NCBI GenBank assembly: GCA_013334225.1
Contig: JAAXXY010000024.1
Location: 1-41,049 of the forward strand
Direction: 5' to 3'
Length of the DNA: 41,049 bases
From: Chlorobiaceae bacterium
GTDB taxonomy: Bacteria; Bacteroidota; Chlorobiia; Chlorobiales; Chlorobiaceae
The notes beneath the pieces are model-generated. The model worked only from the letters and a program-made list of their open reading frames with translations, did no database searches and was not told where the DNA came from. The position numbers and the translations under genes are program-made. Below are positions 1 through 7,093 of this stretch, in pieces; position 1 is the first letter of the stretch, and each line of letters starts with the position of its first letter.

Positions 1-126
1 GTCCCCACGCATGGGGAAAAGATAGCATTAGTGCCAATACTCAGGAACTCGAAATTCTTAAATGCAATAATATAAATAACTTAATTTTCTTGGTCAGCCT
101 TTTTTTAAATTTTGGCACAAGTCAGG

Positions 127-1356
127 ATGACCACCGATTTTGTCAACGATTATCTCGCGCTTGGTGAAGGCCAACGCATCGAGTTCAAATCCGTTATCCG
201 GAATATCGCTGAACTGGGGAAGGTTGCCTGCGGTTTTCTGAACACTGCAGGTGGTTATATCATCTGTGGTGTTGATGACCGGGGAATCGTTTCCTGGATC
301 GATACTTCTTTTGAAGCCATTGCCAAACTGGAACGGCAGCTTCATGAAGCTATTTCCCCGAAGGCCCTGATTTTGGTCCAGGTTCAGGTGCTTGAGCAAA
401 AACCAGTCATTGTTATCGAAGTGCCCGCCGGAAAAGATGTGCCTTACGCTTATCGGGATGTCATTTACATCCGTATCGGCGAAATGACGAAGAAAGCCGA
501 TGCGGAAACCATACGAGATATAGTGATGCGCCACCAGATCGAGCCTGAGCGATGGGAACGCCGTTTTTCTTTTGCCGATATTGAAAAGGATGTCGATTTT
601 GGGGAAGTGCAGGCTACCGTATCGGATGCACTGAAAGTGCGCCGGGCTTTTTTCCGTGACATGATGAAGCCGTCCATGGTGCTTGAAGACCTGGCTGTTG
701 CACTTTATGGCCGCCTCACCAATGCCGGAGACGTTTTGTTCTCTGCAAACCCTTCCATCCGCTTGCCGCAAATCAGGGTTCGGGCTACAAGGTACAATTC
801 GGACAAAGCCGGGGATACTTTCAGCGACATGAAATCCTTCGAGGGTCCGTTGCATAAAGTTTTCGAGGAAGCCTATTCGTTCATCGTACGTAACACCCCG
901 ACTGTATCCCGGTTCATCAAAGGGAATCCCAAACGGCAGGATTCACCGCTTTACCCCGAAGAGGCGATACGAGAGGCCCTTATCAATGCTCTGGCTCATC
1001 GGGACTACAGCGACTCATCAGGAGGTGTTGCCATTCATGTTTTTCCGCATCGACTCGAAATATGGAATTCTGGCCCTTTGCCTGAAGGCATTACTGCAGA
1101 GAGCCTTACCAAAGGTCATATTTCAGTACCACGCAACCCTGATATAGCTCATGTTTTATACTTGCGAGGATATATGGAAAAAGCCGGCCGGGGTAGCGTG
1201 CTCATGATCCGTCAATGCAGCGAGAACGGACTACCCGCGCCTGTCTGGCACTCCGATCGTGCCCTCGGCGTTACGGTTACCTTTCGCGCCCCGGAAGTCA
1301 CCCCGGAAGTCACCCCGGAAGTAAAAGGTTATTACAGTGTCTCAAGGGAGAAATGA
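127..1356 (+). CDS. AlbA_2 (Schlafen AAA_4)/HATPase_c_4 family regulator, 5' part of a frameshifted gene
   Basis: The N-terminal part (about residues 10-115) has the AlbA_2/divergent AAA_4 pattern: E-FK near the start, then NTAGGYIICGVDD. A middle region is followed by an HATPase_c_4-like segment with the EAIREALINALAHRDY motif (nucleotide-binding N-box) and the EKAGRGS motif. Such proteins are usually annotated as ATP-binding transcriptional regulators, often in accessory or defence regions; the exact role is unknown. The reading frame leaves the conserved path right after a 12-bp tandem repeat coding for VTPE units and stops after a few non-homologous residues. The expected C-terminal winged-helix segment lies in the next frame. 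ATG 127 is chosen; a TTG at 112 is also in frame. The downstream Abi-like gene is coupled to the frameshifted tail. Confidence 0.8.
   Translation: MTTDFVNDYLALGEGQRIEFKSVIRNIAELGKVACGFLNTAGGYIICGVDDRGIVSWIDTSFEAIAKLERQLHEAISPKALILVQVQVLEQKPVIVIEVPAGKDVPYAYRDVIYIRIGEMTKKADAETIRDIVMRHQIEPERWERRFSFADIEKDVDFGEVQATVSDALKVRRAFFRDMMKPSMVLEDLAVALYGRLTNAGDVLFSANPSIRLPQIRVRATRYNSDKAGDTFSDMKSFEGPLHKVFEEAYSFIVRNTPTVSRFIKGNPKRQDSPLYPEEAIREALINALAHRDYSDSSGGVAIHVFPHRLEIWNSGPLPEGITAESLTKGHISVPRNPDIAHVLYLRGYMEKAGRGSVLMIRQCSENGLPAPVWHSDRALGVTVTFRAPEVTPEVTPEVKGYYSVSREK
1291..1322 (+). repeat. 12-bp tandem repeat coding for (VTPE)n
   Basis: The unit CCGGAAGTCACC occurs at 1291-1302 and 1303-1314, followed by a partial third copy. 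In frame it codes for PEVT repeats that link the ATPase part to the winged-helix tail. The one-base frame break sits directly after it. Confidence 0.85.
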
Positions 1357-1532
1357 CCCGGCAGACGTTGCAGGATACTATGGGGCTCAAAGACGCAGAA
1401 CATTTCCGTAAATCATATTTACTTCCGGCATTGGAACTTGGTGTTGTCGAAATGACGATTCCAGATAAACCAAAAAGCAGTAAGCAGCAGTATCGATTGA
1501 CACAGATGGGGATACAGGAGGGAAAGAGATGA
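1327..1532 (+). pseudogene. Out-of-frame C-terminal helix-turn-helix tail of the AlbA_2 family gene
   Basis: In frame 3 the codons after the repeat read RLLQCLKGEMTRQTLQD and continue through LKDAEHFRKSYLLPALE to QYRLTQMG. This is the usual C-terminal winged-helix tail of AlbA_2/Fic-type regulators that carry (VTPE)n linkers. Restoring one A in the run at 1323-1326 would fuse it to the upstream frame as PEVKRLLQ. The tail has no own start or ribosome site that I can see, so it is best read as the separated end of the same gene. Its TGA overlaps the ATG of the next gene by four bases, which suggests the arrangement was once a translated operon. A sequencing error in the A run is an equally simple explanation. 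Confidence 0.7.
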
Positions 1533-2242
1533 GTACACATCCTCCGTTTGATCCTGGTCCCATAGAGGCAATTGCCAAGGTTCTTGGAGAAGCTGGATCA
1601 GGGAGTGACATCAGTCGATATTTCCAAGCAAACAGATTGATCGATGATTCAGGTGAATCCACCAAATGGCGGAGGATTAACTCGGTATTTTTAAAAAGTC
1701 AATCAGCGACGAAAAGCGCAAACCAGATACTCGCCTTTATTATGTCCTATCTTGTTCCAACGCGTTTTGTCGGAAAACGAGATGATTTCGAGCACCATCG
1801 AAGTGAATTGAACACGATATTGATTCTGCACGGTCTTGAGTATGGCAAAGACGGTCAATTCAGATATACTGCTCAAGCTAAAACGCTGGATGAAGCAGAA
1901 GCCCGAGCCCAGGGCATTCGCAATAAACTGGCGCCGCGCAATACACATCATGAAGTCTACAGATACTGCAAGCCGGAGCTGATGCAGGAAAACTATTTCC
2001 ACGCTGTTTTTGAAGCCAGCAAGGGTTTGTTTCAAAGAATTCGTGACCTTTCAAATATTGAAGGAGATGGTGCCAATCTGATTGATCGGGTTTTTTCTGT
2101 TGAAAAACCACTTCTTGCATTCAATACACTTCAGACCGAAACAGAAAAATCAGAACACAAAGGATTTGCGCAGCTTTTAAAGGGATGTGCCGCAGCGATT
2201 CGCAATCCACTTGCGCATGGTGTGATCGGAAAACAAGAATAA
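1529..2242 (+). CDS. Abi-like TIGR02391 (Ymh) family protein, C-terminus missing
   Basis: 237 residues. The second half carries the family signature: QENYFHAVFEASKG, then LLAFNTLQTETEKSEHKGF, then RNPLAH. Family members are hypothetical or abortive-infection-associated proteins, often near restriction and defence genes; the biochemical function is not known. In the family the R-N-x-x-AH motif is followed by roughly 30-40 more residues with an acidic stretch and a helix ending in a LHRRLD-like motif. Here six unrelated residues and a stop follow, and no remnant of the tail is readable in the other frames. The start is well supported: AGGAGG at 1517-1522 lies six bases before ATG 1529, and the ATGA overlap couples it to the preceding frame. 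Confidence 0.75.
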   Translation: MSTHPPFDPGPIEAIAKVLGEAGSGSDISRYFQANRLIDDSGESTKWRRINSVFLKSQSATKSANQILAFIMSYLVPTRFVGKRDDFEHHRSELNTILILHGLEYGKDGQFRYTAQAKTLDEAEARAQGIRNKLAPRNTHHEVYRYCKPELMQENYFHAVFEASKGLFQRIRDLSNIEGDGANLIDRVFSVEKPLLAFNTLQTETEKSEHKGFAQLLKGCAAAIRNPLAHGVIGKQE

Positions 2243-2341
2243 GCCAAAAACGGAAAATAAGATTCACCCAGGGTTGGCGTAATAAAATACCCATAGCCCT
2301 ATGTTTGAAGGTTCCACCCAATCAAACAGCTTGGCATCCGT

Positions 2342-2569
2342 TCAATGGATCGAAATGTCAAGCTTTTTGCCCAATGCTCCAGAATATTGTGAAAGGGTTG
2401 AGAGCATGACATCTCCGGCATTGTTCTCAATGCGGGAAATAGCGGAATTGAGGTTTTTCAGCTTTTTGGCAACTACGACCTGAGACATGCCTGCATTGAG
2501 CTGTTTTGACTGTTTGAGGAGTGTTCCTGAAGGTGGATTCCTGTATCCTTCCGTCATACCATTCGGCAA
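2342..2569 (-). CDS. XRE-family helix-turn-helix protein, antitoxin-like
   Basis: 75 residues. The central part reads AGMSQVVVAKKLKNLNSAIS then RIENNAGDVMLSTLSQYSGALGKKLDI, a complete HTH_3 domain of the kind found in HigA/HipB-type antitoxins (scaffold LTQxELAxxLG-x-SRIENG-x-LSTL-x-ALG). The first 15 residues do not match that scaffold, and no ribosome site precedes ATG 2569. The true start may therefore differ, or translation may be coupled to the gene just upstream, whose stop is 15 bases away. Expected role: DNA binding and autoregulation of the two-gene unit. It is antisense-facing to the truncated Abi-like gene. Confidence 0.6.
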   Translation of the reverse strand: MPNGMTEGYRNPPSGTLLKQSKQLNAGMSQVVVAKKLKNLNSAISRIENNAGDVMLSTLSQYSGALGKKLDISIH

Positions 2570-2584
2570 AACAGGGGTGCAAGG

Positions 2585-2812
2585 TTATATTCGCTCCTCG
2601 ATGTACGCCGCTTCCAATACCCCGTCAATCCCGTATCGAATTGAAGAAAGGGTGAGTTCGTCCAACAGCTCATTCCATCGGAATGATTGCCTCTCTCCCG
2701 GTTCCTGGCTTTTATATCGCAAAGCGAAAGTCGCCCCCTGATGCCTTCCGCTCAGGCCTCTATGTTTTAATCTGCTGATAATTTCCTCTCGAAGAGCTCC
2801 TGCGTTCTGCAT
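2585..2812 (-). CDS. Small protein of unknown function, first gene of a toxin-antitoxin-like pair
   Basis: 75 residues beginning MQNAGALREEIISRLKHRGL and ending EAAYIEERI. I do not recognise a family. The start is chosen because the minus strand has GAGGAGG eight bases before this ATG, one of the best ribosome sites in the window; a longer frame to 2875 exists but lacks this support. The protein is charged, with no membrane segment or cysteines. It directly precedes a small helix-turn-helix gene, the order seen in HigBA-type modules, but the sequence does not show the RelE/HigB fold pattern that I would expect. A toxin role is therefore only suggested by position. Confidence 0.45.
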   Translation of the reverse strand: MQNAGALREEIISRLKHRGLSGRHQGATFALRYKSQEPGERQSFRWNELLDELTLSSIRYGIDGVLEAAYIEERI

Positions 2813-3497
2813 TATGCTGACCTCCTCAATGCCTGTATCCGGGTTGTTTTTGCTTTTTGCCTGTTCACGTTTCACTGGCTGTTATCAATAATTATCCTGC
2901 TTGATAAACATTACTCTGTCAGTATACTAATTTCATGAGTGTCAGAAAGGTTCCATGTCATCTTTATTACATATGTTTATCTTTTCATGTGATCAATTCT
3001 TTCAACGAATGAGTTGTTGCCCGATATATAAACAGCTTTAGCCCCAAGGCCGGATTGCCTTCATTCCATGACAGTCACTCTGGAAAAGCAGTCAGGGTTC
3101 AATGTCTCCTGAATAGTCTCAAAGCTCAATGCTGCTCGACTGACCGGATGGCAGGTACAGTCCAGCTCCGGAAAAATGCTGCAGGTTCACACATTGAGAT
3201 TGAGGACGTGATCGTAAATAGGCCGGGTTTGAACACATCTATTGATTTGGCTGGTTTTATGTTGTTCAGGTCGGCAGCTGCCGGTAAAATAATGAGGGCG
3301 CAGGTTCAGCTTGTCGCATTGATGTTATCGCTATATAGTAAGGTTTCTTACCTGTAACTATAAATAATTGAGATATTTATAAGGAATAATTAGTTGCAGC
3401 TGTGTTGATTGTTCGTTATATAGAGATGTGAAAATAAAGAAAATGCGATGTTTTATTCGCGCGATACTCACTTGGGAAAAATTAGTAAACAAGGTCA
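2813..3497. other. 685-base stretch without a supported gene
   Basis: The part nearest 2813 should contain the promoter of the minus-strand pair. From about 3050 to 3320 base composition becomes more gene-like and one open frame of 100 codons exists, but its translation has no domain, no ribosome site and irregular composition. The opposite strand has several stops. It may be a decayed gene. From 3340 to 3497 the sequence is A/T-rich and probably holds the promoter of the short DUF2934 gene. Confidence 0.5.
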
Positions 3498-3656
3498 ATG
3501 ATGAAAAACAAGACGAACAATGGTACAGAAAAGTCACCGGAACAGATTGAAGAGGATGTGAGACTTACGGCTTATTATCTATGGGAAAAAAAAGGTTCAA
3601 ACAATGGCTCAGATATCGAGGATTGGATTGAAGCGGAAACATCCTTGAAGAACTGA
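3498..3656 (+). CDS. DUF2934 family small protein
   Basis: 52 codons. The motif IEEDVRLTAYYLWEKKG followed by DIEDWIEAE is the DUF2934 signature (I-x-x-x-AYYLWE-x-x-G ... D-x-x-W-x-x-AE). The family is widespread as short stand-alone proteins with unknown function. Two consecutive ATGs (3498 and 3501) are possible starts, preceded by AAGG at 3491-3494; 3501 has the better spacing. A terminator follows within 30 bases, so it appears to be a single-gene transcript. No neighbour gives functional context. Confidence 0.75.
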   Translation: MMKNKTNNGTEKSPEQIEEDVRLTAYYLWEKKGSNNGSDIEDWIEAETSLKN

Positions 3657-3684
3657 TTCACTTTTTTACAGAATCAGATCAGAG

Positions 3685-3712
3685 GCCATTCTTCACGGAA
3701 TGGCTTTTTTTT
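3685..3712 (+). terminator. Rho-independent terminator of the DUF2934 gene
   Basis: Perfect 7-bp stem GCCATTC/GAATGGC (3685-3691 with 3698-3704), six-base loop, then eight T residues. Confidence 0.85.
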
Positions 3713-4081
3713 ATCCTTTACTCTCCGGCAGTAATCTATTTCTCCACCTTGTCAAGCTTTATCGTTTCGCTTACAATACCTCCCGTACAGTCCGGCACCT
3801 GAAAAAAAACAAAAAAGCATCGTCATACCCGCTTCACGGAAAGGGAAGTCTTCGGATTCGAATGCTGGCCCCTTCGCTATGCTTCCATGAAAAAGTTCAA
3901 GCCAAAAGTATGCATCGGATTTCCATATACGAGAAACGATGCTGTGATCAGGAATGAATGACGGTCGAGTATTGTATGACCAGTTACAAAATTTCTCTTA
4001 AAGGCTTACAGCGTGTGAATATGTTATATTCAAATTCGTTGAAGCATCTTTCAGGTATCAAAAAAAAGCCAATCCCTTGCA
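3713..4081. other. 369-base intergenic stretch upstream of dut
   Basis: I see no supported gene. Short open frames exist but have no domain and poor composition. The last 100 bases are A/T-rich (TATATT near 4024) and are the probable dut promoter region, but I cannot fix -35/-10 boxes with good spacing. Confidence 0.5.
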
Positions 4082-4528
4082 ATGTTACAAATAAAGATTG
4101 TTCGTCTGAACAGACAAGCCGTATTCCCGGCATATGCAACCGCTCATGCTGCAGGCATGGACATATCCGCCTGTCTCGATGTTCCGGTAACTATCCAGTC
4201 CCTGACAACGGCACTGATCCCGACGGGTTTTGCGATCGAACTACCCGAAGGTTATGAAGCGCAACTGCGTCCGAGAAGTGGACTCGCCTTGCGTTCGATG
4301 ATCTCATTGCCCAATACACCGGCAACCATCGATGCCGATTACCGCGGGGAAGTGAAGGTGATCCTTGTCAATTACGGCAAAGAGCCTTTTACGGTTTGTC
4401 ATGGTGACCGTATTGCGCAGATGGTTGTTGCAAAGGTCGAGCATGTGTGTTTTGAAGAAGTGGCTGAGCTGGGAGAAACGCAACGGGGTGAAGGCGGGTT
4501 CGGTCATACCGGTATCGGCCGCAAATAG
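4082..4528 (+). CDS. dut: dUTP diphosphatase (dUTPase)
   Basis: Hydrolyses dUTP to dUMP and pyrophosphate, which keeps uracil out of DNA and supplies the dTMP precursor. 148 residues, the normal length for the trimeric family. The five motifs are visible in order: AGMDISA (I), PRSGLALR (II), TIDADYRGE (III), GDRIAQMV (IV) and [10 protein letters not shown] (V). Motif III normally begins with Gly before TID; here it is Ala (NTPATID), a mild deviation next to the nucleoside pocket. The start ATG has no strong Shine-Dalgarno sequence, but motif I falls at the expected distance. The gene stands alone and ends at a long bidirectional hairpin. Confidence 0.95.
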   Translation: MLQIKIVRLNRQAVFPAYATAHAAGMDISACLDVPVTIQSLTTALIPTGFAIELPEGYEAQLRPRSGLALRSMISLPNTPATIDADYRGEVKVILVNYGKEPFTVCHGDRIAQMVVAKVEHVCFEEVAELGETQRGEGGFGHTGIGRK

Positions 4529-4559
4529 TATTTCCTGTTTTCCATTACAAGAACAAGAA

Positions 4560-4604
4560 GCGAGAGGAAAAACCTGACGTTTATGGTTTTTCCTCTCGCT
4601 TTGT
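4560..4604. terminator. Long bidirectional terminator between dut and the minus-strand block
   Basis: Perfect 15-bp inverted repeat (4560-4574 and 4585-4599) with arms GCGAGAGGAAAAACC and its complement, ten-base loop. The A and T runs inside the arms allow function in both directions. It serves dut from the left and the 4654-5400 gene from the right. Confidence 0.8.
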
Positions 4605-4653
4605 CTATACTTGTTGACGTATTCTCTGAATCGCTCTCCGGAAGAACAGGATT

Positions 4654-5400
4654 TCAGCTTTGTGCCGGTTTTCCGGGTTCTGCAGGCGCGACTGGAGCTT
4701 TCGATGCAGGCTGGGCAGCAGGTGATGAAGCCGCTGGAGCCACTGCAGCAGGAGCAACTTGAACGGGTTTGGCTGCAGGCGCAGATGCTGCCGGAATAAC
4801 TGGAACCGATACGGGTTTTACAGCCGGAGCAGCAGCAGGGGCCAGAGATTTTGGTTCAGGAGCATGGCCGCAGAACGGAATCTGTTTGACTTCCTTTTTT
4901 TGGTGCTCATCATGTCCTCCGGACATAACCGGCATAAAAACATTGTTCATGAGCTGGCCGAGGCCGAAACTGACATTGTTGAACAGGTTCTGAATCTGTC
5001 CGGAGTTTACCGTGGAGTTTACATTTTCGACCAGGTTTTTCAGCATTTTGCTGAAATCCTGGACCTGCTGGGAATTGATCGTGGCGTTGACGCCTTCGAT
5101 GAGCTGGCCTGAAACGGTATTTACCCCTTCAATGAGCTGGCCGGAGACAGTGTTGACATTCTGGATTATTTCCTGAAGGGGTTCAGATTTTATGGTACTG
5201 TTCACGCCTTCGATCAATTGTCCCGTAACGGAACTGACGGAATTGATCATGCCCTGGACGGTATCGATCGTAGAATCAAGCAGAACGCCGACATTGCCGA
5301 TAAGATTGGCGAAATCGCCATTACCCGCATTGCTTTCAGCGTTCTGCGATCCCCCCTGACCGGGTGAGTTTCCGGTTTTTTTAATTTCTTCTGCAGCCAT
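4654..5400 (-). CDS. Repetitive amphipathic protein with Ala/Pro-rich tail, possibly chlorosome envelope protein
   Basis: 248 residues. After a polar Gly/Asn/Gln-rich start, residues 28-155 form a series of amphipathic helices with short repeats: GQLIEGVN occurs three times (around residues 60, 87 and 98), two of them in an exact 11-residue tandem TVSGQLIEGVN, plus related NVNSTVNSGQ units. Residues 185-248 are almost only Ala, Pro, Val, Lys and Ser. No cleavable signal or transmembrane helix is seen. The GNVGVLLDST...VQGMINSV region recalls the small chlorosome envelope proteins of green sulfur bacteria (CsmB/F, CsmC/D, CsmH), but I cannot confirm homology. A phasin-like or other surface-coating protein is the alternative. 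It is the last gene of the minus-strand block, with 238 bases to its upstream neighbour, so it probably has its own promoter. Confidence 0.75.
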   Translation of the reverse strand: MAAEEIKKTGNSPGQGGSQNAESNAGNGDFANLIGNVGVLLDSTIDTVQGMINSVSSVTGQLIEGVNSTIKSEPLQEIIQNVNTVSGQLIEGVNTVSGQLIEGVNATINSQQVQDFSKMLKNLVENVNSTVNSGQIQNLFNNVSFGLGQLMNNVFMPVMSGGHDEHQKKEVKQIPFCGHAPEPKSLAPAAAPAVKPVSVPVIPAASAPAAKPVQVAPAAVAPAASSPAAQPASKAPVAPAEPGKPAQS

Positions 5401-5638
5401 AATGTTTAAGGAGTTTAGAGGATTTTAGGTTTTACTTTGGTTTAATATAACAATCTCATCTTTCCGTTTTTTCAGAAAAACGCCAAAATTGCTCTTATTA
5501 TCTGCACTTCCGGGGTACCGTTCCATGAACTTGACGCCCCGGTTCCTGATACACATATTTCCGGGTTCAGTATGATGTCCCCTTGATCGGGAACAACAGA
5601 TGTACTGATTCGTTCAGTCCTGCACCTGAAGTGTGAAA

Positions 5639-6331
5639 TTACGCAATATTTTCCCTGTAAAAGCGAACAAGAGTTTCCTGGTCCGCGCCGAGCGCATAGA
5701 GCGTGTGAATCGTGCCGAATATCAGCTGGAGCCGGACGATGCCGTTACTGTGATATTTTCTTGCCGAGGTCACGACGATCCTGTCGAGGATATGGAACGT
5801 GGTTTCCTTTTCAATCCGGGCGATGATGTCGATATCCTCCATAACCTGCATGAACTCGTTGAAGCCGCCGATTTTCCTGAACAGTTCCTTCGTGATAAAA
5901 AGCGACTGGTCGCCTCCTCGGCAAAGCGGGAAAGGGAACCTGGTAAACCATCCGTAAATTCCCATGATCGGGTTCGGGTCGTCGAACTGCATCTGGAAAC
6001 ATCCGGCCTCCATGCCGTTTCTGACGGCCGAAAGGATATCGTCAACGAAACTTTCAGGCGGAGTGGTGTCCGCGTGCAGGAAATACAGGGTATCATGGTT
6101 TGCGAGATCCGCTCCTGCGTTCATTTGCCGGGCGCGTCCTTTTTCCGTCCTGCACAGGGTTACAGGATAAAGCGATACAATCTCCGAGGTACGGTCGGAA
6201 CCCGCATCGCAGACAATTATTTCGATATCAGGGTATTTTGCCGTGATGTTCAGCAGATATTCAAGTGCACCGGCGATGCCGTTTTCCTCGTTCCATGCGG
6301 GAATGATGATGCTCAAACCGGTTGCTGACAT
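5639..6331 (-). CDS. TIGR04283 family glycosyltransferase (transferase 2, rSAM/selenodomain-associated)
   Basis: Family 2 glycosyltransferase of 230 residues: SIIIPAWNEE at the N-terminus, VCDAGSDRT as the nucleotide-binding turn, RARQMNAGA, and LHADT as the metal-binding DXD equivalent, then GGDQSLF and MEDIDII further on. This subfamily is found next to the ArsS-type radical SAM protein and the TIGR04282 transferase, as here, and is taken to act in arsenosugar or related arsenolipid biosynthesis. The actual sugar donor and acceptor are not known from sequence. It lies 30 bases after the TIGR04282 gene on the same strand, so the three genes probably form an operon. No membrane anchor; cytoplasmic. 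Confidence 0.88.
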   Translation of the reverse strand: MSATGLSIIIPAWNEENGIAGALEYLLNITAKYPDIEIIVCDAGSDRTSEIVSLYPVTLCRTEKGRARQMNAGADLANHDTLYFLHADTTPPESFVDDILSAVRNGMEAGCFQMQFDDPNPIMGIYGWFTRFPFPLCRGGDQSLFITKELFRKIGGFNEFMQVMEDIDIIARIEKETTFHILDRIVVTSARKYHSNGIVRLQLIFGTIHTLYALGADQETLVRFYRENIA

Positions 6332-6361
6332 GTGATCGCGCTACTGTTTATGATGTTCGTT

Positions 6362-7093
6362 CTATCCGATATTATTGCAATCCGATTGCTTCGAGGGATA
6401 CATGCAGGACAGGTTTTCATTCCATAACCGGCTTTGTTTCAGGTCCTCGAAGGTATCGATATCCCGAAGTTCAGGGAGAAGCATATATGACATTCCTTTT
6501 TTTTCGAGTGTTTCGATGGTTTCCCGGAGCACTGAACAGGTGCTCCATGTTCTCTGAAGGAAAAGCCCCGGACAGCTTTTTTTCAGGCCGATCAGATAGA
6601 ACCCGCCGTCTTTCGCCGGACCGATGACCGTGTCATGGTTTTCAAGTGCTGAAAAAGCGTCCTCGATGATTACGGTATTCAGGTCCGGACAGTCGGTTCC
6701 GATTAGTACGACTTTGCCTGAACCGCTTTCAAGCATTTCGCATATCGCGTTATGCATGCGTTCGCCGAGATCGCAGCCTTGCTGCAGTTTCGCTTCGGTC
6801 CCTTCGCGCAGGAACAAATCGGAAACCGGTATAAATCCCGAGTAGAAGACAACCCGTCTCGCCATTGTCAGAGCGGTGACTTGTTCGGTATGCTGTCTGA
6901 GAATTTCATAGACATCGAGAGCTTTTTCGTTTCCGATCGAACGGGCGAGGCGAGTCTTGACCTGTCCGGAAACAGGGTTTTTGGAAAAAATCACAAGTAT
7001 CCGGTTACGCTCCGGCATAAAAAGCCCTGAAAGGCGGGGATGTTCCCTGAAACAGTTTCCGAGCGGGATTATGGTGTAGCGAGGTGTTTTCAT
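6362..7093 (-). CDS. TIGR04282 family transferase (DUF2064; transferase 1, rSAM/selenodomain-associated)
   Basis: 243 residues with a nucleotidyltransferase-like fold of the DUF2064 family: ILVIFSKNPVSGQVKTRLAR near residue 30, then LIGTDCPDL around residue 145 and GPAKDGGFYLIGLKK. These match the motifs of cytidylyl/GlcNAc-1-P-type transferases. The family is a constant companion of ArsS and TIGR04283. The start is fixed by a four-base ATGA overlap with the arsS stop, which implies translational coupling; Met26 (MPERNR) is a possible internal start that would trim a non-conserved leader. Substrate unknown. Confidence 0.88.
   Translation of the reverse strand: MKTPRYTIIPLGNCFREHPRLSGLFMPERNRILVIFSKNPVSGQVKTRLARSIGNEKALDVYEILRQHTEQVTALTMARRVVFYSGFIPVSDLFLREGTEAKLQQGCDLGERMHNAICEMLESGSGKVVLIGTDCPDLNTVIIEDAFSALENHDTVIGPAKDGGFYLIGLKKSCPGLFLQRTWSTCSVLRETIETLEKKGMSYMLLPELRDIDTFEDLKQSRLWNENLSCMYPSKQSDCNNIG

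Noticed and set aside
94..855. 253-codon open frame on the minus strand
   Set aside because: Antisense to the AlbA_2 family gene, which has clear motifs; translation has no domain.
3055..3357. 100-codon open frame on the plus strand
   Set aside because: No ribosome site, no domain and irregular composition; mentioned only as a possible relic.
3700..4257. Two open frames of 85 and 99 codons before and over the start of dut
   Set aside because: The first starts inside a terminator; the second overlaps dut in another frame. No homology pattern.
5633..6328. 231-codon open frame on the plus strand
   Set aside because: Antisense to the TIGR04283 transferase, which has all family motifs.
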